From assembly GCA_027053355.1 (NCBI GenBank), contig JALUDX010000077.1, forward strand, positions 1 to 48,135: DNA of 48,135 nucleotides, read 5' to 3'. The stretch comes from Anaerolineales bacterium. Lineage in GTDB: Bacteria > Chloroflexota > Anaerolineae > Anaerolineales > DRMV01. How positions within the stretch are numbered: position 1 is the first letter of the stretch; every line of letters starts with the position of its first letter. Below, piece after piece: positions 41,512 through 48,135 of this stretch. Under the pieces are notes generated by a model. The model saw only the letters and a list, made by a program, of their open reading frames with translations. It ran no database searches and was not told the DNA's origin. A program made the position numbers and the translations under genes.

Positions 41512-44049
41512 ATGCTCATCCCCCTTTCCTGGCTCAAAGATTTCGTCGAAATCGACGTTTCCGTTGAAGAACTCGCCCGGCGGCTCACCTTGGCCGGGTT
41601 GGAAGTCGAAGCCGTCCGCTATGTTGGCCTGCCCATGCCCCAGGGGCCGCGCCACGAATTCAAGATTTCCGGCCTGGAATGGCCAGCCGACAAATTCGTG
41701 GTTGCGGCCATCCATGAGGTCAGGCCGCACCCCAACGCCGACCGGCTGGTGCTCTGCCGCCTCGACGACGGCGAGCAGGAGCACATCGTGCTCACCGGCG
41801 CGCCTTCCCTGCTGCCCCTCAAGGGCAAGCCGCTGGCAAAGCCCTTCAAGGTGGCCTACGCCCGCGAAGGCGCCCGCCTCTACAACGGCCACGCGCCCGG
41901 CTGGGAACTCATTACCCTGAAGCGCGCCAAAATCCGCGGCGTGGTGTCGTATTCCATGGTCTGCTCCGAAAAGGAACTCGGCATCTCCGAGGCAATGGAC
42001 GACATCATCTACCTGCCCGACGACGCGCCCGTAGGCACACCCCTGGCCGACTACCTGGGCGACGCGGTGTTCGACATTGCCCTCACCCCCAACATGGCGC
42101 GCAACGCCAATGTCCTCGGCGTGGCGCGGGAAACCGCCGCCATCCTCGGCAAGCCCCTGCGCAAGCCCTCCCTGGATGTGCTCGCCGAAGGCGCGCCCAT
42201 CAAAGGCCAGGCCGCCATCCAGATTACCAACCCCGACCTCAACCCCCGCTTCATGCTCGGCCTGATTCGCGATGTGGAAATCGGCCCCAGCCCCTTCTGG
42301 GTGCAAATGCGCCTCAAACTCGCGGGAATGCGCCCCATCAACAACATTGTGGACGCGACCAACTATGTGATGCTGGAAACCGGCGAACCGCTGCATGCCT
42401 TCGACTACGATGTGCTGGTGGAACGGGCTGGCGGCAAGCCGCCCACCATCATCACCCGCACCGCCAACCCGGGCGAAAAACTCACCACCCTCGACGGCGT
42501 GGAGCGCACCCTTGACGACTTCACCGTGCTGGTCTGCGACACGGCCGGCCCGCTTTCCATCGCCGGGGTGATGGGCGGCGAAGAAAGCGAAGTCACCGAA
42601 AACACCCGCAACGTGCTGCTGGAAGCGGCTTCGTGGAACTTCATCAACATCCGCCGCACCGTGCAGCGCCAGAAAATCGCCTCCGAGGCGGGCTACCGCT
42701 TCTCGCGCGGGGTGCACCCCGCGGTGGCGGAAGTGGGCCTGCGCCGCGGCCTGGAACTCATGCGCCAGTGGAGCAGCGGCACGGTCGCCAAGGGCTTCTT
42801 AGACGCCTACCCCAAGCCCCAGCACGACCCCGAAGTGCTGCTCACCGCGGACGACATCGCCCGCATCCTCGGCATCCGCCTGGGCCTGGACGAAATCGCC
42901 GACCTGCTCACCCGCCTGGAATTCGCCTGCACCCCCGAAGGCGACGCGCTGCGGGTGCAAACCCCGCCCCACCGCCTCGACATCGGCGAAGGCATCATCG
43001 GCAAAGCCGACCTGGCCGAAGAAGTCGCCCGCCTCTACGGCTACGACCACCTGCCCACCACCCGCATCGCCGACGAACTGCCGCCCCAACGCCCCAACCC
43101 CGCCCTCGCCCGCGAAGAACGCCTGCGCGACGCCCTTGCCGGCCTGGGCCTGCGGGAAGTCATCACCTACCGCCTCACCTCCCCCGAATGGGAAGCCCGC
43201 CTCTACCCGCCCGACGCCCGCGACGCCGCGCCTGCCGAAAGCGACTATGTGCGCCTGGTCAACCCCATCGCCCAGGAACGCCGCGTGCTGCGCCGCAGCC
43301 TGCTGGCCAGCATGGCCGAAGTGGTCGTGCGCAACAGCCGCCACAGCCCGCGGCAGGCGCTCTTTGAAATTGCGCCCGTCTTCCTGCCGCGGGAGGGCGA
43401 CCTGCTGCCGCGGGAACCCCTCCGCCTGGCGTTGGCGCTCACCGGCCCCCGCGAACTGCCCCACTGGGAAGGCGCGGACACCGCCCCGATGGACTTCTAC
43501 GACCTGAAAGGCGTGCTGGAAGCCTTAGCCGCCGCGCTGCACCTGGAAGACGTCGCCTTCCGCCCGGCTACGCACCACGCCCTGCACCCGGGCAAATGCG
43601 CCGAAATGCTGGTGGAAGGCGAACCCGTAGGCGTGTTCGGCGAACTGCACCCCGCGGTGGCGCACGATTTGGATCTGGACGCCGCACCCGTGCTCCTCGC
43701 CGACCTGGACGCGGCCGTGCTGCTTTCCCACGTGCCCGACGGCCACGCCCTGACCCCCATTTCCCCCTTCCCGCCCGTGCGCGAAGACCTGGCCGTGGTG
43801 GTGGACGAAACCGTGCCCGCGGCCGAAGTGGAAGCCGTCATCCGCAAGGCTGGCGGCAAGCGCCTGGTAGATGTGCGGCTGTTCGACGTCTACCGCGGCG
43901 AGCAGATCGGCGCGGGCAAGAAGAGCCTAACCTACCACCTAACCTATCAGGATCCCGAAAAGACGCTGACCGACAAAGACGCGGCCAAAATCCGCAAGCG
44001 CATCATCAAGGCGCTGACGCGCGAACTGAAAGCGCAGTTGCGGGCGTAG
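41512..44049 (+). CDS. pheT: Phenylalanine-tRNA ligase beta subunit
   Basis: This 845-residue partner of PheS has the N-terminal MLIPLSWLKDFVEI, an EMAP-like tRNA-binding domain (about 45-165, HEVRPHPNADRLVLCRLDDGE), B3/B4 editing domain (VDATNYVMLETGEPLHAFDYD), B5 (LTADDIARILGIRLG), a catalytic-like core, and the C-terminal anticodon-binding FDX-ACB domain (SPFPPVREDLAVVVDE). I chose ATG 41512 behind GGAGG. The longer in-frame start at 41410 lies inside the cassette gene. A 9-bp hairpin (44045-44053 with 44059-44067) overlaps the stop codon but has no T-run. Confidence 0.97.
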   Translation: MLIPLSWLKDFVEIDVSVEELARRLTLAGLEVEAVRYVGLPMPQGPRHEFKISGLEWPADKFVVAAIHEVRPHPNADRLVLCRLDDGEQEHIVLTGAPSLLPLKGKPLAKPFKVAYAREGARLYNGHAPGWELITLKRAKIRGVVSYSMVCSEKELGISEAMDDIIYLPDDAPVGTPLADYLGDAVFDIALTPNMARNANVLGVARETAAILGKPLRKPSLDVLAEGAPIKGQAAIQITNPDLNPRFMLGLIRDVEIGPSPFWVQMRLKLAGMRPINNIVDATNYVMLETGEPLHAFDYDVLVERAGGKPPTIITRTANPGEKLTTLDGVERTLDDFTVLVCDTAGPLSIAGVMGGEESEVTENTRNVLLEAASWNFINIRRTVQRQKIASEAGYRFSRGVHPAVAEVGLRRGLELMRQWSSGTVAKGFLDAYPKPQHDPEVLLTADDIARILGIRLGLDEIADLLTRLEFACTPEGDALRVQTPPHRLDIGEGIIGKADLAEEVARLYGYDHLPTTRIADELPPQRPNPALAREERLRDALAGLGLREVITYRLTSPEWEARLYPPDARDAAPAESDYVRLVNPIAQERRVLRRSLLASMAEVVVRNSRHSPRQALFEIAPVFLPREGDLLPREPLRLALALTGPRELPHWEGADTAPMDFYDLKGVLEALAAALHLEDVAFRPATHHALHPGKCAEMLVEGEPVGVFGELHPAVAHDLDLDAAPVLLADLDAAVLLSHVPDGHALTPISPFPPVREDLAVVVDETVPAAEVEAVIRKAGGKRLVDVRLFDVYRGEQIGAGKKSLTYHLTYQDPEKTLTDKDAAKIRKRIIKALTRELKAQLRA

Positions 44050-44383
44050 CGGCTAACTGCCGTTACGAAAACCGCAAGCAACTGCTCTGCCTGCCAAAGA
44101 TGGGCCGCGGATGCCTACTGGTTTGTCAACTGGAATTTTGACTGTAGGGGCGCAGCGGCGCTGCGCCCCTACCCACGCCAAACATGAAGAGCGCAAGAAG
44201 GTGAGCGACCCGCTAACCACTCCTGCAAGCCTACAAATTTAGAATTGGCAAACCACTACTGCTTCTTGGGACGCCAAGGAGTTGACGCCAAAAGCGCAGA
44301 GAGCAAAGGCGTAGAGATGACACCAAGCGCCAAGCAAGTGATGCCCCATCTCACGCCTTCCCGTTTGCAGTTACTCTTTCGGC
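44050..44383. other. 334-nt gene-free region with palindrome and phrase repeats
   Basis: No gene is credible. It holds the palindrome at 44144-44172 and phrase-like DNA at about 44271-44330 (GGGACGCCAAGGAGTTGACG, GCGCAGAGAGCAAAGGCG). The uspA gene on the other strand ends at 44384. Confidence 0.6.
44144..44172. repeat. Perfect 13-bp palindrome (GTAGGGGCGCAGC type)
   Basis: GTAGGGGCGCAGC (44144-44156), GGC, GCTGCGCCCCTAC (44160-44172). It is typical of short dispersed palindromes found between bacterial genes. With no T-run it is not a standard terminator. Confidence 0.85.
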
Positions 44384-44803
44384 CTATTTCACCAACAACA
44401 CCGGGCATTTGGCGTGGCTGATGATCTTATGACTTTGGCTGCCCAGCAGCAAACTGGCCAAACCGCCTTGCCCGCGCGCCCCCACCACGATCATATCCAC
44501 CTGGCGGGTATCGGCCACTTCCAAAATAGCTTCCGCGGGGCGGCCTTCTAACACCTCTGTCTCTACGCCCTTGGGCACATCACCGGCTGCCTCCAAGGCC
44601 TGCTGCAAAATCTGCTGCGCCTTGCCCAAGCGGGCGGCCACGGTCTCTTCCCAAAAAGGCTCCCCCAAATAGTCGGGGATGGGCTCGAACGCCACCACAA
44701 CGAAAAGCCGGGCTTGCAATTCACGCGCCAGGTCGGCCGCGGTTTTTGCCGCCCGCAGCGCGTTCTCAGAACCATCCACGCCCACAAGAATTTTATCAAA
44801 CAT
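44384..44803 (-). CDS. Universal stress protein, UspA family (ATP-binding type)
   Basis: This 139-residue single-domain Usp starts FDKILVGVDGSENALRAAKTAADLA and ends with the ATP motif G-x2-G-x9-G-S (GARGQGGLASLLLGS) followed by CPVLLVK. It is therefore of the nucleotide-binding type linked to stress survival. The start is preceded by AAGGAGG on this strand. It stands alone between repeat-rich gaps, divergent from the DUF4013 gene. Confidence 0.95.
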   Translation of the reverse strand: MFDKILVGVDGSENALRAAKTAADLARELQARLFVVVAFEPIPDYLGEPFWEETVAARLGKAQQILQQALEAAGDVPKGVETEVLEGRPAEAILEVADTRQVDMIVVGARGQGGLASLLLGSQSHKIISHAKCPVLLVK

Positions 44804-44899
44804 GGCAACCTCCTTCTGCTAAGGGCAATTTCCGGCGGCTTTGTCTAAATTCTACAACCTTTTGGCCGAGGATGGATTAAAGGGATGTCAACATCCTTC

Positions 44900-45063
44900 G
44901 TAACCGTTCAGCCACAGTAACGATTCAGCCTCAAAGAGAGTCTGGGGTAAATAGCGCTTGGTTACTTGGTGCTTCTCCTGGTGCCCTCGGCGCCCTAAAA
45001 TCCGCGTCTATACGCATCATCCGCGTGCATCCGCGGCCTCTTTCCCAAAGGCTGAACAGTTAC
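44900..45063. mobile_element. MITE-like element, copy C
   Basis: The left end GTAACCGTTCAGCC (44900-44913) is repeated in variant form at 44917-44931 (GTAACGATTCAGCCT). The right end AGGCTGAACAGTTAC is at 45049-45063. The stretch 44989-45057 closely matches copy A, and the same block is found inverted in copy B. It is 164 bp, shorter than copies A and B, and lacks the GACACAGA part. It is non-coding. Confidence 0.75.
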
Positions 45064-45314
45064 CATCCACAAAGAAATAGATCACGGATATCACGGCTGC
45101 GCACGGATTTTTGGGTTGCCAAAGCCGCCAAGACGACGCCAAACGCGCCAAGAAACGGAGGGGTTTTTGTGTTTTTCGCTCACTGCGCTCACCTGTAAAA
45201 TTTGCGGATGTTTTTCTGCGAAATCTGTGGTTTCCTTCTGCCGAGGCTGTGCGCCCAGGCCATCTTTTTACATTCCTCTTACCGAAAAAAGCGACGTCCT
45301 GCTCAAATATGCTG
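45064..45314. repeat. Phrase-like repeat DNA before the DUF4013 gene
   Basis: It contains GCCAAAGCCGCCAAGACGACGCC-type phrases (45117-45150), and 45207-45234 is 27/28 identical to 344-371. An in-frame reading from 45202 through this block into the DUF4013 gene begins with the same MFFC-x-ICGF peptide as the false extension at 345, showing that both are artefacts of the repeat. Confidence 0.65.
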
Positions 45315-45320
45315 TATAAT
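45315..45320 (+). promoter_or_regulatory. -10 box of the DUF4013 gene
   Basis: A perfect TATAAT preceded by TG without the usual spacer base. No good -35 hexamer lies at 16-18 bp. It is about 83 nt before the ATG at 45403. Confidence 0.4.
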
Positions 45321-45402
45321 AGAAATATCTCACCGGATGCGCCTGGAAACCCAACCACACAACCGGCCAGGTGCTTATCCCTTCCTAAAAGGAGAAAGAC
45401 GT

Positions 45403-46098
45403 ATGGACTTCGGTAAGGCTTTTTCTTTTGTCTTCGAAGACGATGGGTGGATTACCAAATTGCTGCTCGGCGGCGTAATCCTGCTGATCCCCGTCATCGG
45501 CTGGTTTGTCGTGTGGGGGTGGATGCTGGAAATCGGGCGTCGTGCGGCCAGCGACACCAAAGTCACCTTGCCCGACTGGAACGACTTCGGCGTCTACCTC
45601 ACACGCGGTGCCAAGGCCTTTGTCGTGGGCTTTGTTTACGCCCTCCCGTTTATCATCATCTACTTCCTGGAGATACTCATTAGCCCGCATCCCGGCCCCC
45701 GACACGCGGGAGGCAGCGCGGCGCTGGGGTTGATCCAACTTTCGCTCAGTTGCATCAACCTGCTTTACAGTATCTTCCTGGCCTTCGTACTCCCGGCAGC
45801 GCTGATGCGCTTCACCATGGAAGACGACAACATCGCCGCGGGCCTGGCCTTTGGCGAGGTCTTCAACATGGTGCTGAGCAACCTGGGCACTTACTTCCTC
45901 GTGTTCTTGGGCAGCCTGATCGCCGGCATCATTGCCGACCTGGGCCTGATTGCCTGCGTCGTGGGCGTCATTTTCACCTTCCCTTACGCGACCGCCATCA
46001 TGGGGCATTTCTACGGTCAGTCCTACGCGGTGGCGAGCGGTGGCAGCCCGCAACAACCGGCAGCCACCCCACCCACCACCGCCGATTGGTCGGCGTAA
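45403..46098 (+). CDS. DUF4013-family membrane protein
   Basis: This 231-residue integral membrane protein has four or more hydrophobic segments. It opens MDFGKAFSFVFEDDGWITKLLLGGVI with FVVWGWMLEIGRR..., then DWNDFGVYLTRGAKAFV, a pattern shared by DUF4013 proteins of archaea and Chloroflexota. The function is unknown. The tail is Pro/Thr-rich (PQQPAATPPTTADWSA). I chose ATG 45403 behind AAAGGAG (45388-45394). It is a single-gene unit with its own -10 box and a strong terminator. Confidence 0.85.
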   Translation: MDFGKAFSFVFEDDGWITKLLLGGVILLIPVIGWFVVWGWMLEIGRRAASDTKVTLPDWNDFGVYLTRGAKAFVVGFVYALPFIIIYFLEILISPHPGPRHAGGSAALGLIQLSLSCINLLYSIFLAFVLPAALMRFTMEDDNIAAGLAFGEVFNMVLSNLGTYFLVFLGSLIAGIIADLGLIACVVGVIFTFPYATAIMGHFYGQSYAVASGGSPQQPAATPPTTADWSA

Positions 46099-46120
46099 GC
46101 CCCATCGCTCTAAACCCAAA

Positions 46121-46149
46121 CACCCGCCAGCAGGCGGGTGTTTTCTTTT
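46121..46149 (+). terminator. Intrinsic terminator of the DUF4013 gene
   Basis: CACCCGCC (46121-46128), loop AGCA, GGCGGGTG (46133-46140), then TTTTCTTTT (46141-46149). AAA before the stem can extend it against the T-run, so it may also work for the converging gene at 46183. Confidence 0.92.
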
Positions 46150-46182
46150 CCCTGAGATTTTGCGCAAAGTGGCGTTACGCGT

Positions 46183-48114
46183 TCATTTTTGGGAAGAAGG
46201 GGGTCGGTCTGAAAGCCTGACGTTCTGTCGGCTGGCCGACGCTGCGCTGGCCTTGGATACAATTTCCGCCGCCAAGTCGTAGCGCTGGAATTGCGGCATC
46301 ACATACACGCCCTGCGCCCACGGACGGATGGCTTCCACCAGTTCTTGGGCGATGTGCACGCCTTCTTGCGGGGCGCGGTCGCCCGCTTGTTCAATGCGCC
46401 GCATCACCTCCGGCGGAATTTCAATGCCCGGCACTTCGTTGTGCAGGAAGGCGGCGTGGCGGCGGCTGTAAAGGGGCATCACCCCCACCAACACGGGGAT
46501 TTCCAGTTTCCCGAATTCGCGCTCGTAATCTTCCAGAAAACGGCGGGCTTTTTCGGGGTTGAACACCGGCTGGGTAAGGGCAAAATCCGCGCCCGCGCGG
46601 ATTTTGCGGCGCAGTACCTTCATCTCCCGGGCCGGGTTTTTGGGGTTGAGGTTGAGCGCGCAGCCCACGAAAAAGGAAGTCGGCTGGCCGATGGTGCTGC
46701 CCGCGTGGTCAACCCCAGCGTTGAATTTCTGCTTGATGAGTTTGATCAGGCCGGAAGGCACCAGGTCGTAGTTGTCCATCGCTTCGGGGTAATCGCCGAT
46801 GGACGTCGGGTCGCCCATGACCACGAAGACGTTGCGGATGCCCAAGGCGTGCGCAGCGAGCAAATCGCCCTGCACCCGCAGCAGGTTGCGCCCGCGGGTG
46901 GGGAAGTGCAGGGTGGTTTCAATGCCCACTTCCTGCTGGATGAGGTGGCACACCGCCCACGGGCTCATGCGCATCCGCGCCATCGGGCTGTCGGCCACAT
47001 CCAGCACGTCTGCGCCCACATCGGCCAGCAGGCGCGCCGCGGCAATCACCTTGTGCGCCGAAAAGCCCCGCGGCGGGTGCACTTCCACCGCCACTACGAA
47101 GTCGTTCGCGGCCAACTTTTGCGCCAGTTCGCTGGGGGCTTCTTCCGGCAAGGGGGATTGCTCTTCGGATGGGGCGGCAGGTGTCACGATTTCTGGTGAA
47201 AGGATGGGCGGCATTTCTGCGAGGCGGCGGTGCATCGCTGCGATGTGTTCCGGTGTGGTGCCGCAGCAGCCGCCTACCAGCGCCGCGCCGCCTTCGGCAA
47301 AGAAGCGGGCGTATTCGCCGAAATAGTCCGCCCCCGCGGGGTAGGCAATGCGCCCATCGGGCAGGCGCTCAGGCCAGCCCGCGTTGGGCTTGATCCAAAA
47401 GCGGGCGTTGGGGGCGACCTTGCGCATCCGCCGCAAAATGCGGAGCAACTGGGCCGGCCCTCCGGAGCAGTTTGCGCCCAACACATCCACGCCGTAGGAA
47501 AGTAACGCCTCGGCCACCTTTTCGGGCGGGTCGCCTAAGAGGGTGACGTCGTCGCGGGTGAACGAAAGGGAAGCCACCACGGGCAGGTCGGGGGCGACTT
47601 CGTGCGCCGCGGCCACGGCTTCCCGCACTTCGTAGAGGTCGCTCATGGTCTCTATGACGATGAGGTCGGCGCCCGCCTCGGCTAAGGCAGCGATTTGCTC
47701 ACGGAAGGCCTCACGGGCTTCTTCAGGCTGGACACGGCCAAAGGGCGCAAGGCGCACGCCCAACGGGCCAACATCACCGGCGACCAGCACATCCTTGAAG
47801 GAAGCCAGCACCACCCGGCGGGCGAGTTCCACGCCGGCGCGATTGATTTCGGCGACCTTGTCTTCCAGCCCGTGCTCGGCGAGGCGGTAGCGGTTCGCGC
47901 CGAAGGTGTTGGTGAGGATGATTTGCGCGCCGGCGTCAATGTAGCGGCGGTGGATGTCGGCAATCAGCGCAGGATTGGTCAGGTTGAGGGCATCAAAGCA
48001 CGCATCAAAGCCGATGCCGTGCTCATGCAAAAGCGTGCCCATCGCGCCGTCAAGCAAAATGGGCCTGTCGGCGTTTTCAAGCAGTTGGAAGAGACGTTCG
48101 CGGGGAGTGGTCAT
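46183..48114 (-). CDS. Bifunctional homocysteine S-methyltransferase / 5,10-methylenetetrahydrofolate reductase
   Basis: This 643-residue fusion has an N-terminal homocysteine S-methyltransferase domain (about 1-300: LLDGAMGTLLHEHG, TNTFGANRYRL) with zinc ligands Cys216 (GANCSGG) and Cys283-Cys284 (GGCCGTTPEH), a linker rich in Pro/Glu, and a C-terminal MetF-like TIM barrel (about 338-620: VEVHPPRG, HFPTRGRNLLRVQGDLLAAHALG, VMGDPTSIGDYP, ADFALTQPVFNP). The predicted role is to couple methyl-THF formation to methionine synthesis, as for YitJ-type proteins. It has no cobalamin domain. The start ATG at 48114 is 21 nt from the window edge, so upstream control cannot be seen. Confidence 0.94.
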   Translation of the reverse strand: MTTPRERLFQLLENADRPILLDGAMGTLLHEHGIGFDACFDALNLTNPALIADIHRRYIDAGAQIILTNTFGANRYRLAEHGLEDKVAEINRAGVELARRVVLASFKDVLVAGDVGPLGVRLAPFGRVQPEEAREAFREQIAALAEAGADLIVIETMSDLYEVREAVAAAHEVAPDLPVVASLSFTRDDVTLLGDPPEKVAEALLSYGVDVLGANCSGGPAQLLRILRRMRKVAPNARFWIKPNAGWPERLPDGRIAYPAGADYFGEYARFFAEGGAALVGGCCGTTPEHIAAMHRRLAEMPPILSPEIVTPAAPSEEQSPLPEEAPSELAQKLAANDFVVAVEVHPPRGFSAHKVIAAARLLADVGADVLDVADSPMARMRMSPWAVCHLIQQEVGIETTLHFPTRGRNLLRVQGDLLAAHALGIRNVFVVMGDPTSIGDYPEAMDNYDLVPSGLIKLIKQKFNAGVDHAGSTIGQPTSFFVGCALNLNPKNPAREMKVLRRKIRAGADFALTQPVFNPEKARRFLEDYEREFGKLEIPVLVGVMPLYSRRHAAFLHNEVPGIEIPPEVMRRIEQAGDRAPQEGVHIAQELVEAIRPWAQGVYVMPQFQRYDLAAEIVSKASAASASRQNVRLSDRPPSSQK

Positions 48115-48135
48115 GGTGGGGTGGGGGGAGTTGGG

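Overview
The window is about 48 kb of GC-rich bacterial chromosome with tightly packed genes. Many gene pairs overlap at ATGA stop/start junctions, and the promoters look like ordinary sigma-70 promoters. Several traits together suggest a monoderm-like member of Chloroflexota (Anaerolineae or a neighbour): a lipoprotein class B penicillin-binding protein, a T-box leader before pheS, a homocysteine methyltransferase/MTHFR fusion, and phrase-like intergenic repeats. This assignment is an inference from gene content. No rRNA, tRNA, CRISPR array or phage genes were seen.

Layout. 1-440: repeats (a perfect 19-bp hairpin and five 22-bp tandem units). 441-7658: a fosmidomycin-resistance-type MFS transporter, an FAD oxidoreductase, Maf, a lipoprotein PBP, RsgA, and a convergent SIMPL-domain protein. 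7784-29308: a large surface-polysaccharide locus behind a clear promoter. It encodes a Wzz-like protein, WbpA-WbpB-WbpD-WbpE (UDP-GlcNAc to UDP-diacetamido-uronic acid), Wzx, an asparagine-synthase-type amidotransferase, a Wzy candidate, two GT4 glycosyltransferases, two more DegT-type aminotransferases, a GNAT, a split transketolase, a phosphoglycosyltransferase, a decayed third DegT-type gene (pglE-like), a PglF/CapD-type dehydratase and GDP-fucose synthase. Its middle (about 13.4-21.8 kb) is clearly AT-richer than its flanks and looks acquired. 29368-37491: two small membrane proteins, a PRTase, CCA-adding enzyme, UvrD/PcrA helicase, Upp, CobS, CobU and a small hypothetical. 37613-44049: GreA, a methyltransferase with a zinc-ribbon tail, and T-box-controlled pheS/pheT. 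44384-48114: UspA, a DUF4013 membrane protein, and the homocysteine methyltransferase/MTHFR fusion.

The most unusual things are mobile or repetitive. First, a roughly 500-bp cassette lies between pheS and pheT. It carries a four-helix-bundle (S23/IVS family) gene and is flanked by 24-bp imperfect inverted repeats (20 of 24 matching). Second, three MITE-like elements of about 160-240 bp have ends reading GTAAC(T/C)GTTCAGC(CT) (30373-30612, 37693-37899, 44900-45063); one lies inside the greA leader. Third, solo pieces of both repeat types are scattered between genes. In the polysaccharide locus, the split transketolase next to a DegT aminotransferase and a GNAT suggests an unusual amino sugar or aminocyclitol-like step. 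The pglE-like gene between the PglC-like and PglF-like genes can be seen dying: a Trp codon has become TGA and there are several frameshifts.
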